The notes: a model not told the origin generated them from the letters alone. 8,245 bases of DNA from Treponema sp. (GCA_021442965.1 JABUUX010000411.1:1-8245), one strand, 5' to 3'; positions 1-7,015 are shown, counted from the first letter of the stretch. A program made the numbers and translations.

Positions 1-333
1 GCAATTGCCATTTACAAAAAATGTTATGACCACGCTTATAAAAACGGAATCATCATTGCTGATACAAAATTTGAATTCGGCCTTGATGAAGACGGAAACC
101 TTGTTTTAGCCGATGAAGTACTGACACCGGATTCAAGCCGTTTCTGGGATCTTTCAAAATACGAAGTTGGAGGAAGTCCTGCATCTTACGACAAACAGTT
201 CGTTCGCGACTGGCTCAAAGCAAATAATCTGGCAGGAGACCCAAACATTAAGGAAATTCCATCTGATGTTGTAGCCAAGACTTCAAGCATTTATCACGAA
301 TGCTGTAAGAAAATTACTGGAAAAGACTGCTAG
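1..333 (+). CDS. purC: SAICAR synthetase (phosphoribosylaminoimidazole-succinocarboxamide synthase), C-terminal part
   Basis: This is the last 110 codons of a gene whose start lies before the window; frame 1 is open from base 1 to the TAG at 331-333. The enzyme joins aspartate to CAIR using ATP to make SAICAR, a step of de novo purine synthesis in the cytoplasm. The sequence shows family hallmarks: IIADTKFEFG at about residues 18-27 of the fragment, ADEVLTPDSSRFWD at about 38-51, and then SYDKQFVRDWL. These blocks and the C-terminal tail resemble the long, yeast Ade1-like branch of the family more than the short E. coli-type PurC. The reading frame is intact and nothing key is missing in the visible part. 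A terminator follows 28 bases after the stop, so the gene ends its transcription unit here. The assignment rests on remembered motifs, which are strong. Confidence 0.93.
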   Translation, partial: AIAIYKKCYDHAYKNGIIIADTKFEFGLDEDGNLVLADEVLTPDSSRFWDLSKYEVGGSPASYDKQFVRDWLKANNLAGDPNIKEIPSDVVAKTSSIYHECCKKITGKDC

Positions 334-360
334 CCTGTTTTTATTATTTACTTTTTATAC

Positions 361-403
361 AAGACCGGATTTTCACATGGAAGAAGTCCGGTCTTATTTT
401 TTT
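361..403 (+). terminator. Rho-independent terminator after purC
   Basis: A perfect 9-bp stem, AAGACCGGA (361-369) with TCCGGTCTT (387-395), encloses a 17-base loop whose first bases can add a few weaker pairs (T370-T373 with G383-G386, including G-T wobbles). One A follows and then seven Ts at 397-403. The T run lies only on the plus-strand side, so it should stop transcription coming from purC and insulate the chemoreceptor gene. This is the clearest terminator in the window. Confidence 0.9.
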
Positions 404-429
404 ACAGCTTATAGGGGAAAATTCCTAAC

Positions 430-447
430 CGATTAAAACGATTTAAA
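430..447 (+). repeat. Tandem 9-base direct repeat upstream of the chemoreceptor gene
   Basis: CGATTAAAA (430-438) is followed directly by CGATTTAAA (439-447), one mismatch in nine. It lies between the purC terminator and the possible promoter of the chemoreceptor gene, where an activator or repressor could bind. In an AT-rich spacer such a repeat can arise by chance, so a regulatory role is only a guess. Confidence 0.3.
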
Positions 448-461
448 TTAATTGGAGATTT

Positions 462-490
462 TTTACATTTCGTGTTATCATATAAAGAAT
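462..490 (+). promoter_or_regulatory. Possible sigma-70 promoter of the chemoreceptor gene
   Basis: TTTACA (462-467, 5 of 6 to TTGACA) is followed after 17 bases by AAGAAT (485-490, 4 of 6 to TATAAT). This would start the transcript near 497 and give a short leader holding the ribosome binding site at 515-519. TATCAT (476-481) is an alternative -10 box but has only a poor -35 partner (TTGGAG, 452-457). A promoter is expected here because of the terminator at 361-403; the exact boxes are uncertain. Confidence 0.28.
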
Positions 491-523
491 AAAAAAAGTT
501 CGAAAATATTTTTTGAGGATAAT

Positions 524-2722
524 ATGAAGAAAACAGGTTTTCTTGCTTTTTTAATTGTTTTAGTTTCAACATCTCTGGCTGCAAAAGATAACGGATATAA
601 AGTTGAAAATGAGTGGAAATATAAAACTGGGAAAAACAGTCTTTGGGTAACCCCAAATTATGATGATTCTTCATGGGAAACACTTCAAATGCCGATTTTT
701 CTTCCCCTTGGTGGTGAAGAAAATGTATGTTTAAGAACTACAGTCACTATTCCTCATGGATTTGACGGAAATCCTGTTTATATTGATGCAGGTCATGCTT
801 ACGGTGCTTTTGATATTTATGTAGACGGCATTCTTTTGGGCTCAAACGGAAAACTTCCGCCGAATCAGAATGTTCGTCCGCGTGAAAATACTGTTCTTCT
901 TATTCCTGAAAACCTTATTCATAATAACAAAATCAATCTAACTTATGTTTATTGGACTGCTTGTGATGTTCTGGAAATTATTGAGCCGCCTGTAATTATG
1001 GGACCTGACCAGATAAGGCGGATTACCTATTATAGAGAAACACTTAATAATTCCATTTATGTAATAATTGCGGTTTTGTGCCTTGCAATGGGCGTGTATA
1101 TGATTATTCAGTATCTTCTGAACCGCAAAAAAGGAAAAACATTTCTGTGGTTTGCATTATCTTCTTTGTGCATAAGTTTCTATTTTTATGATATGGGTGC
1201 AAAACAGGCTTTTCTTCCGTTCATTTTTCAGAGAGAACTTGCTAGATCACTTTTGATAATCAGTATGGGCTTCCTGTTTCTGTTTTTCCAGCATTTTATG
1301 GAACAGCAGGTAAAAAAATGGGCAGTTATTCTTGTGTTTTCAATAGATGCTGTTTGTACTATCGGGCACTTTGCTATGATGGGAAACTGGGTTTTGGTAA
1401 GTAACTTTTTTACCTATTCCCTGATACCTGTTGTTCTGGTTAATTTATATGGTATTGTTATTTCTATAATCGGATTGATAAAGAAAAGACGAAAAATGGG
1501 AATAGTACTTGCAGGCTTTCTTTCTGCTGTAGGTCTTGCCTTTGTAGATGTTGTTGTAATGTTCCAGGGAGGGAATCCTTTTGTGTGGCTTCAGGGATAT
1601 GCCTTCTTTATTGTAATTTTTTCTGTATTCCTTACTATTTCTGTAGATTCTGTAAAAAATCAGAAAGTTGTTGACCGTCTTATAGATGAAGGAACTGAAC
1701 AGAATGTAAAGCTTGCAGGACTTTTTGAGCAGGCAAGAGTTCTTTCTATGGACACCACAGAAATTGCAGGAAACTTGAATGTTTCAGTAAAGAAAGTCAG
1801 TGAAGTTTCTCAGAATACAATGGATCAGGTTAGGGGAATCGAAGACGCTCTTTTGGAACAGAATAATACACTGGAAGCAGTGGACGATGCTGTTGAAAAT
1901 TTAATACACTCTCTTACAGAGACAAATGAAAATCTTGAAAAAGAAGCAGAAAGTATTGCGTTTTCTGCAGAGCAGACTGCAAGACTTATGTCAGGATTTC
2001 AGTCAGTTGGAAACAGTATTTCCGGGGCTGCGGACAAAGCACAGGCTTTGGATGATCTTACACTTCAAAACGAGCATGATGTTAATCTTTTGAAAGAAGC
2101 AATGGATGATATGAAAAGCAGGTCCGATGAAATTATTACAATCGTTCAGGTTCTTGATAATTTCAGTAAGCGTACCAATCTTCTGGCTATGAATGCATCT
2201 ATTGAAGCGGCTCATGCAGGGGTTGCGGGAAAAGGTTTTGCTGTTGTTGCAAATGAAATAAAAAACCTTGCAGCCCAGTCATCGGCTCAGGCTCAAAGAA
2301 TCAGTGAAAATATTGATGAAATTTCGCAGTCTATAGAGTCCGGGGCAAATTTGACAGAAGGCGTTCAAAAAACGCTCAGTCAAATGCGAAAAGAAGCAAG
2401 TGATACTGCAAATCACGTAAGGTCTGCCGCCGAAGAAATGAAGCGCCAGCAGGGAGATGGTGAGCGAATAGAAGAAGAAGCTCGTAAAATTTCTGATGCC
2501 GCAGAACAGATGAAAAAAGCTGCTTTTGAACAGTTTAATTATTCTGATTCGGTTAAGAACAGTATGGAACAACTGCGGGATGCAACAAAAGCAGTAGATG
2601 ATGCAGCTTGTGCTATTGCCAATGCCACACGACTTCTCTCTGATAATGTTTCTGGGTTGAAGACTATGTCCGAAAAAACTTCAGAAACTTCAGACAGACT
2701 TTCACAGATGATGATGTTATAA
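524..2722 (+). CDS. Methyl-accepting chemotaxis-like receptor with periplasmic beta-sandwich and 7TM-DISM-type membrane domain
   Basis: A 732-residue transmembrane receptor. Start chosen at ATG 524: GAGGA (515-519) lies just upstream, and residues 1-20 ([20 protein letters not shown]) form a classic Sec signal peptide; the frame stays open back to a TTG at 452 but that start would bury the signal. Residues about 21-175 form a periplasmic domain with [18 protein letters not shown] and [10 protein letters not shown], resembling the galactose-binding-like (glycosidase sugar-binding) fold that precedes 7TM-DISM domains. Seven hydrophobic helices follow at about 176-375. No HAMP domain is apparent. 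Residues about 377-732 are a long coiled-coil MCP domain with the hairpin tip [17 protein letters not shown] (550-566) and [14 protein letters not shown], the region that contacts CheA and CheW. A C-terminal CheR-tethering NWETF-like pentapeptide is absent. The ligand is unknown; a carbohydrate is only a guess from the fold. It could be co-transcribed with the exporter genes 49 bases downstream. Confidence 0.88.
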   Translation: MKKTGFLAFLIVLVSTSLAAKDNGYKVENEWKYKTGKNSLWVTPNYDDSSWETLQMPIFLPLGGEENVCLRTTVTIPHGFDGNPVYIDAGHAYGAFDIYVDGILLGSNGKLPPNQNVRPRENTVLLIPENLIHNNKINLTYVYWTACDVLEIIEPPVIMGPDQIRRITYYRETLNNSIYVIIAVLCLAMGVYMIIQYLLNRKKGKTFLWFALSSLCISFYFYDMGAKQAFLPFIFQRELARSLLIISMGFLFLFFQHFMEQQVKKWAVILVFSIDAVCTIGHFAMMGNWVLVSNFFTYSLIPVVLVNLYGIVISIIGLIKKRRKMGIVLAGFLSAVGLAFVDVVVMFQGGNPFVWLQGYAFFIVIFSVFLTISVDSVKNQKVVDRLIDEGTEQNVKLAGLFEQARVLSMDTTEIAGNLNVSVKKVSEVSQNTMDQVRGIEDALLEQNNTLEAVDDAVENLIHSLTETNENLEKEAESIAFSAEQTARLMSGFQSVGNSISGAADKAQALDDLTLQNEHDVNLLKEAMDDMKSRSDEIITIVQVLDNFSKRTNLLAMNASIEAAHAGVAGKGFAVVANEIKNLAAQSSAQAQRISENIDEISQSIESGANLTEGVQKTLSQMRKEASDTANHVRSAAEEMKRQQGDGERIEEEARKISDAAEQMKKAAFEQFNYSDSVKNSMEQLRDATKAVDDAACAIANATRLLSDNVSGLKTMSEKTSETSDRLSQMMML

Positions 2723-2744
2723 CTGTGCGTAAAATACAGTTATA
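2718..2744. repeat. 9-bp perfect inverted repeat over the chemoreceptor stop codon
   Basis: TATAACTGT (2718-2726) and ACAGTTATA (2736-2744) are exact reverse complements separated by nine bases. The left arm contains the TAA stop of the chemoreceptor gene (2720-2722). No T run follows, only mixed AT sequence, so it is a poor intrinsic terminator. It could be a dyad operator for the exporter operon that starts 27 bases later, or a weak stem protecting the upstream mRNA end. No regulator gene adjoins it. Confidence 0.5.
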
Positions 2745-2771
2745 TAAGTTTATATTTATCTCATAATAAAA

Positions 2772-4517
2772 ATGGAAAAACAAAAATTAAATTTATTCAG
2801 GTTTGTACTGCCTGTTCTGCCTGTTTACATAGCAGTAGTTTTTATAAATTTGCTGTTTGTAGGGCTTGATATGCTGTCACCTCAAATTTCAAAATCAATA
2901 GTAGATGATGTTCTTAAGAATAATAACATGGAAATTCTTCCGTACCTTTTGGGAGGCATACTTGCTATCGGAGTGCTTCGTGCTTTACTGGGGTATTTTA
3001 GGGAACTGAGTTGCGATTATGCCGGAAGTAAAATTGCCTGTAATATCCGAAAAGATTTTTTCAAAAGAATTCAATCTTTAAGTGCAAACTTTTTTGACCG
3101 GAATAATTCCGGAGAGCTTATGGCTCGGGTAAAAGATGATGTTGGCAATATTTGGGGACTTTTTACTTACATCGGCATGCTTTTATGTGAAGTTGTAATT
3201 CACGTAATTTTGATTCTTGTGTCAATGTTTAGAATGAACTGGAAACTGGCAATAATTCCAGCTGTTTCTATGTTCATCTGTGCATTTGTTGCTCTGATAA
3301 TGGAAAAACATCTGGGACCTCTTTGGGGGCAGATAGGTGAAGAAAATCAGCTTTTAAATAACACCGCACAAGAAAATTTAAATGGTGTTCGTACTGTAAA
3401 ATCATTTGTTCGGGAAGAATTTGAAATTAATAAGTTTAGGGAAAGAAATTTCAAATACCGTTCTTTGAATTACAAGACCTCTCAGGTGTTTGTAAAATAT
3501 CATCCTGTCCTTCAGGTTTTTAGATATCTAGTACCTGTAGCTATTCTTCTGGCGGGAGGAATAATGTACATAAGGAATCCGAATGAATTTACACTTGGAG
3601 ACCTTACAGCTTTTATTCAGTATTCCATGAATATAGTTTGGCCTATGGAAATGCTTGGCTGGCTTACAAGCGGGCTTGCTCAGGCTGGAGCAAGTATTAA
3701 ACGTATAAATAAGATATACAGCGAAACGCCTCAGATTACAGAAAAAGATGATGCTGTTAGTGTCAGTGTAAAAGGTGATATTAGTTATGATCATGTTTCT
3801 TTTTCTTCAGAAAACGGAAAGCCGGTTCTTTCAGATGTCTCTTTTAATATAAAGGCAGGGCAGACATTGGGCATAATGGGAGCTACCGGAAGCGGAAAGA
3901 CTACAATAATCAATCTTTTAAAACGAATGTATGATGTTACAGACGGAAGCATACTTTTGGATGGAATCAATATAAAAGATATGAAACTTTCTGAATTGCG
4001 CAGGAGCATTTCAGTTGTTATGCAGGATGTTTTTCTTTTTTCAGAAACGATTAATGGAAATGTCAGACTTGGTGATAAGAAAACTCTTTCAGATTCTCTT
4101 GTGTCTTGTGCAATGAAAGATTCTGTAAGTGATGAGTTTGTTTCAAAACTTGATGAAAAAGAAGAAACGGTAATAGGCGAACGTGGCGTTGGATTGTCCG
4201 GTGGGCAGAAACAAAGACTTACAATGGCCCGTGCCATGAGTCGTAATGCTCCAGTTCTAGTTTTTGATGATTCTACTTCTGCCCTTGATGCCGAAACAGA
4301 AAAGAAAATTCAGAATACATTGAAGACTCTTAATGGAATGACAAAAATTATTATTGCACATCGAATCAGTTCTGTAAAAAATGCAGACCTTATAATTGTT
4401 CTTGATAAAGGACGGATTGCAGAATCCGGAACCCATGATGAACTTTTAAAGAAGAACGGATTGTACGCTGAAACATACGCCACTCAATATGGCAGCGTCT
4501 TAGAAGAATCGGAGTAA
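2772..4517 (+). CDS. Heterodimeric ABC exporter, half-transporter with degenerate ATP site (TM287/LmrC/BmrC-like)
   Basis: A 581-residue inner-membrane half-transporter, usual length for the type: transmembrane domain (about 1-320) fused to a nucleotide-binding domain (about 335-575). Visible motifs are Walker A GATGSGKTT (370-378), Q-loop Q418, signature LSGGQ (475-479), Walker B ending VFDD (497-500) and the H-loop His 530. The residue after the Walker B Asp is D500, where active ABC ATPases have Glu, so this site should hydrolyse ATP poorly. The A-loop aromatic that stacks on adenine also seems replaced, by S346. Its signature motif is canonical and should complete the active site of the partner encoded next. 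Start ATG 2772 is the only sensible one (an in-frame TAA lies at 2745-2747), but no Shine-Dalgarno sequence is visible. Known relatives export drugs, lipids or peptides; the substrate here cannot be told. Confidence 0.93.
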   Translation: MEKQKLNLFRFVLPVLPVYIAVVFINLLFVGLDMLSPQISKSIVDDVLKNNNMEILPYLLGGILAIGVLRALLGYFRELSCDYAGSKIACNIRKDFFKRIQSLSANFFDRNNSGELMARVKDDVGNIWGLFTYIGMLLCEVVIHVILILVSMFRMNWKLAIIPAVSMFICAFVALIMEKHLGPLWGQIGEENQLLNNTAQENLNGVRTVKSFVREEFEINKFRERNFKYRSLNYKTSQVFVKYHPVLQVFRYLVPVAILLAGGIMYIRNPNEFTLGDLTAFIQYSMNIVWPMEMLGWLTSGLAQAGASIKRINKIYSETPQITEKDDAVSVSVKGDISYDHVSFSSENGKPVLSDVSFNIKAGQTLGIMGATGSGKTTIINLLKRMYDVTDGSILLDGINIKDMKLSELRRSISVVMQDVFLFSETINGNVRLGDKKTLSDSLVSCAMKDSVSDEFVSKLDEKEETVIGERGVGLSGGQKQRLTMARAMSRNAPVLVFDDSTSALDAETEKKIQNTLKTLNGMTKIIIAHRISSVKNADLIIVLDKGRIAESGTHDELLKKNGLYAETYATQYGSVLEESE

Positions 4518-4527
4518 AGAAAGAAAA

Positions 4528-6345
4528 ATGAATGCATATAATCAGGATGAACAGCTAAAAGAAACCTCTAAAATAAAAACTATAACAAGACTTTTAAGCT
4601 CGCTTTTGAAATATAAGGGAAAAATAGTAATTGTTTTTTTACTTATGGCAGTTGGAACTACAGTAACTTTAGTTAATCCTCTTTTTATGGAGCGCGCTAT
4701 TGACGTATATCTGGAAAATCAAGATATTCCTGGATTTATCAAACTAATCATTATTGCTGTTGTGGTAAATCTTTTGATGATTGGTGCAATAAAGCTACGA
4801 ATGCTCATAATGAGTAAACTTACAAATAATGTGATAGCAGAAATTCGCCAGAAGCTTTACGAACATATTCAGACTTTGGATCTGGCTTTTTTTGATTCAA
4901 GACCAAGTGGAAAAATTCTTGCAAGAATTACAGGGGATGTAAATTCTTTGAAAGACGTACTGGAAAATTCTATTACAAGTCTTATTCCAAATCTTATAAC
5001 AGTAATTGCAGTTGCCGCCATTATGGTTATAAAAAATCCCCGCCTTGCATGTGCATCTTTATTCGGACTTCCGGTTCTTATTGTTGGTGTTCTTGTCATT
5101 TCAAGGAAATCTCATAAATACTGGCAGCTTAATTCTAAAAAGGGTTCCAATCTAAGTGCCTTTATCAGCGAAGATCTTTCCGGAATTAAAGTTATTCAAA
5201 GTTTTAATGCAGAAAAGGAAACCGATGAAACTTTCCAAAATCTTGTAAAAGAAGACCGTGACAGTTTTATGAAAGCTGTAAAATGGGCAGACGGAAACTT
5301 TGCTATTATCGATTTTTCCTGGGGGTTGTGTACTTTTGCTATGTATTGGATTGGTATAAAAGTACTTGGGGTACAGAATGTCACAGTTGGTACTTTTGTT
5401 GCTTTTGGAACATACATTGGAATGTTCTGGCAGCCAATTCAGGCTTTAAGTCAGTTTTATAATCAGCTTGTAACATCGCTTTCAAAAGCAGAACGAATTT
5501 TTGAAATAATGGATACTCCTCCTTCTATTATTGATTCGGAATGTGCAGAAGATATAGACAGTATTTCGGGGGATGTAAAATTTCAGAATGTTACTTTTTG
5601 CTATGGGGGAAGCGGAAATCCGAATGACAGTAACAATATTACACAGCTGGATAATTCCAATAAAGTAAATGTTCTGGAAAATGTTTCTTTTCACGTTAAT
5701 CCCGGAGAATCAATTGCTTTGGTAGGACCTACTGGAGCTGGAAAATCAACTATTGTAAATCTTATTTCCAGATTTTATGACATCCAAAGCGGAGCTATTC
5801 TGGTTGATGATAAGGATATTCGAAATATAAAACTGCTTTCATTAAGGCGACAGATGGGGATAATGACGCAGGATAATTTTATTTTTTCGGGCACTATAAG
5901 GTCAAACATTCAATATGGAAAACTGGAGGCTACAGAAGAAGAAATTATCAAAGCTGCAAAAATTGTTCATGCTGATGAATTTATTACAAAACTTCCTGAA
6001 GGGTATGATACAAAACTTACGGCTCGAGGTGGTGAACTTAGTAACGGTCAGCGTCAGCTTATAGCCTTTGCCCGTACAATGATTGCAGATCCAAAAATCC
6101 TTATACTTGATGAAGCTACTTCAAGTATAGATACAAAAACTGAAAAACTGGTACAGGCAGGAATCACAGAGCTGCTTAAAGGCAGAACATCATTTGTGAT
6201 TGCTCACAGACTTTCTACAATTGCAAATGCCGACAGGATTTTTGTTGTAAATAAAAAAGGGATTGTAGAAAGTGGGACTCCAAAAGAACTTTTAGAAAAG
6301 AAAGGTGAATATTACAAACTGGTAGAAGCTGCCAGAAATGAATAG
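4528..6345 (+). CDS. Heterodimeric ABC exporter, half-transporter with the catalytic Glu (TM288/LmrD/BmrD-like)
   Basis: A 605-residue inner-membrane half-transporter starting 10 bases after its partner's stop, surely on the same transcript. The membrane domain spans about 1-330 and the nucleotide-binding domain about 345-600. Motifs: A-loop Tyr 359, Walker A GPTGAGKST (400-408), Q-loop Q448, signature LSNGQ (504-508), Walker B LILDE with catalytic E529, and H-loop His 560. The signature has Asn for the second Gly of LSGGQ, the variant expected in the subunit that lends its signature to the partner's degenerate site. Together with D500 of the upstream protein this gives one canonical and one degenerate ATP site. 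An Asn-rich insert of about 20 residues (360-380) lies between the A-loop and the next strand, where relatives normally have a short turn. ATG 4528 has only weak purine-rich sequence before it, so translation may be coupled to the upstream gene. Confidence 0.94.
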   Translation: MNAYNQDEQLKETSKIKTITRLLSSLLKYKGKIVIVFLLMAVGTTVTLVNPLFMERAIDVYLENQDIPGFIKLIIIAVVVNLLMIGAIKLRMLIMSKLTNNVIAEIRQKLYEHIQTLDLAFFDSRPSGKILARITGDVNSLKDVLENSITSLIPNLITVIAVAAIMVIKNPRLACASLFGLPVLIVGVLVISRKSHKYWQLNSKKGSNLSAFISEDLSGIKVIQSFNAEKETDETFQNLVKEDRDSFMKAVKWADGNFAIIDFSWGLCTFAMYWIGIKVLGVQNVTVGTFVAFGTYIGMFWQPIQALSQFYNQLVTSLSKAERIFEIMDTPPSIIDSECAEDIDSISGDVKFQNVTFCYGGSGNPNDSNNITQLDNSNKVNVLENVSFHVNPGESIALVGPTGAGKSTIVNLISRFYDIQSGAILVDDKDIRNIKLLSLRRQMGIMTQDNFIFSGTIRSNIQYGKLEATEEEIIKAAKIVHADEFITKLPEGYDTKLTARGGELSNGQRQLIAFARTMIADPKILILDEATSSIDTKTEKLVQAGITELLKGRTSFVIAHRLSTIANADRIFVVNKKGIVESGTPKELLEKKGEYYKLVEAARNE

Positions 6346-6350
6346 GTGGA
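6344..6350 (+). promoter_or_regulatory. Ribosome binding site of the Cys-rich gene, overlapping the upstream stop
   Basis: AGGTGGA ends 3 bases before ATG 6354 and shares the last two bases of the exporter's TAG stop (6343-6345). It fixes the start of the next gene and supports translational coupling with the exporter. Confidence 0.65.
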
Positions 6351-6353
6351 TTT

Positions 6354-6797
6354 ATGGAAAAGATTTATAAAAACGGATTGCATTTTGAATGCCAGAGATG
6401 TTCTTTTTGCTGCGGGCATTCACCGGGTTATGTTTATCTTTCAGAAAAAGATTTGGATTTGCTTTGTGTTCATTTTAATATGAGTCGTAAAGTATTTATT
6501 GAAACTTACTGTCGCTGGGTAGATTATTATGAAGGAAAAACTGTTCTTGCTCTTTTGGAAAAAAGAAACTGGGACTGTATCCTTTGGGAAAACGGTTGTT
6601 CAGCTTATGAAGCTAGACCTGTACAATGCAGGACTTATCCTTTTTGGAGTTGGATGATAAAAGATAAAGAAACTTGGGAGGAATGTGCAAAAGAATGTCC
6701 TGGTATGAATAAAGGCCGTCTTTGGACGTATGAAGAAATTGAAGAACAGAAAAAGTACTATGATGCTAATATTCCTTTAGAAAAAGGGCAGGAGTAG
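6354..6797 (+). CDS. YkgJ-family CxxCxxCC metal-cluster-binding protein
   Basis: A 147-residue soluble protein with no signal peptide or membrane helix. The N-terminus carries the family signature CxxCxxCC as C13, C16, C19 and C20, followed by more conserved positions: C75, C82, the block YEARPVQCRTYPFW (85-98, with C92), and C111 and C115. This pattern matches the zinc- or iron-chelating CxxCxxCC family (YkgJ, Pfam PF03692), whose biochemical role is poorly known; a metal or iron-sulfur cluster is inferred from the cysteines. Two further Cys, 38 and 53, are outside the core pattern. The gene starts 8 bases after the exporter's second subunit, with a good ribosome binding site, and is clearly the third gene of that operon. 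The context does not say whether it serves the exporter or is simply co-expressed. Full length and intact. Confidence 0.88.
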   Translation: MEKIYKNGLHFECQRCSFCCGHSPGYVYLSEKDLDLLCVHFNMSRKVFIETYCRWVDYYEGKTVLALLEKRNWDCILWENGCSAYEARPVQCRTYPFWSWMIKDKETWEECAKECPGMNKGRLWTYEEIEEQKKYYDANIPLEKGQE

Positions 6798-6810
6798 CAT
6801 TAAAATGCTT

Positions 6811-6882
6811 TGGTTGCGGAAAAAAACTCCTGTTGCAACCATAAAAATTTTATTCTGCTACTTTTAGTTGCATATTTTTTTT
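6811..6882 (+). terminator. Weak or alternative terminator region after the exporter operon
   Basis: TGGTTGC (6811-6817) pairs with GCAACCA (6835-6841) over seven bases with a 17-base loop, but no T run follows directly. The same GCAAC (6835-6839) can instead pair with GTTGC at 6867-6871, and this longer-looped stem is followed three bases later by eight Ts (6875-6882). The operon needs an end near here, since the next gene has its own leader, but neither structure is a textbook terminator. Confidence 0.4.
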
Positions 6883-6897
6883 ATAAATGAAAAGTTC

Positions 6898-6915
6898 GGT
6901 TGCTTGTATGCAGCC
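6898..6915 (+). other. Short hairpin in the XRE gene upstream region
   Basis: GGTTGC (6898-6903) and GCAGCC (6910-6915) form a 6-bp stem with one G-T wobble and a 6-base loop. The left arm repeats the GGTTGC of 6812-6817 and could also pair with GCAACC at 6835-6840, so this region can adopt several exclusive folds. No T run follows. Confidence 0.35.
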
Positions 6916-6932
6916 TTAAATGCATTTATATT
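6904..6932 (+). promoter_or_regulatory. Possible promoter of the XRE membrane regulator gene
   Basis: TATATT (6927-6932) matches the -10 consensus in 5 of 6 places. With 17-base spacing the -35 would be TTGTAT (6904-6909), matching in 3 of 6. Transcription would start near 6939, giving a leader of about 75 bases that contains the whole GC-rich hairpin cluster. A weak prediction based on spacing and location. Confidence 0.25.
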
Positions 6933-6946
6933 TTTATCATCAACAT

Positions 6947-6997
6947 CTTGCTTCGCAAGCTGCGATACACGCCGTCCCTGGCGTGCCGCTAACGCGG
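6947..6997. repeat. GC-rich triple-hairpin element (REP- or MITE-like) in the XRE leader
   Basis: Three small stems follow one another within 51 bases: CTTGC/GCAAG (6947-6951 with 6955-6959, loop TTC), CACGCC/GGCGTG (6968-6973 with 6980-6985, loop GTCCCT) and CCGC/GCGG (6986-6989 with 6994-6997, loop TAAC). By my count 34 of 51 bases are G or C, about two thirds, while the surroundings are strongly AT-rich. It lies 8 bases before the Shine-Dalgarno sequence of the XRE gene. The abrupt change in composition and back-to-back palindromes suggest a dispersed palindromic repeat of the REP or MITE kind; a leader RNA that controls the gene is the other option. The copy number in the genome cannot be seen from here. 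Confidence 0.6.
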
Positions 6998-7005
6998 AGT
7001 TTTAT

Positions 7006-7010
7006 AGGAG
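7006..7010 (+). promoter_or_regulatory. Ribosome binding site that fixes the XRE gene start
   Basis: AGGAG lies five bases before ATG 7016. The frame is open back to an ATG at 6920, but that one has no ribosome binding site and its codons run through the GC-rich hairpin element, so 7016 is the true start. Confidence 0.85.
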
Positions 7011-7015
7011 AAGAT

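Noticed and set aside
410..435. Flagellar sigma-28 promoter for the chemoreceptor gene
   Set aside because: ACCGATTA (428-435) resembles the -10 box GCCGATAA, but no TAAA-like -35 lies at the right distance; only a poor TATA is present.
452..523. Upstream extension of the chemoreceptor to a TTG start
   Set aside because: The extra 24 residues would precede a perfect signal peptide, and ATG 524 has its own ribosome binding site at 515-519.
402..683. Minus-strand open frame over the chemoreceptor start
   Set aside because: It is opposite the leader and signal peptide region, rich in AT-derived residues, and has no recognisable domain.
3791..4237. A 148-codon open frame on the minus strand
   Set aside because: It lies fully opposite the conserved nucleotide-binding domain of the first exporter subunit, is Ser-rich and matches no family I know; it is a shadow of the real gene.
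4260..4271. Sequencing error or inactivation at the Walker B of the first exporter subunit (Asp for Glu)
   Set aside because: The partner carries the matching signature-motif change, so this is the known degenerate-site pattern of heterodimeric exporters, not damage.
6796..6809. AGCAT/ATGCT hairpin over the stop of the Cys-rich gene as a terminator
   Set aside because: Only five pairs, AT-rich, followed by just a few Ts; too weak to call.
6920..7015. Upstream extension of the XRE protein to ATG 6920
   Set aside because: No ribosome binding site precedes 6920, the codons run through the GC-rich hairpin element, and ATG 7016 has a strong Shine-Dalgarno sequence followed directly by a standard XRE N-terminus.
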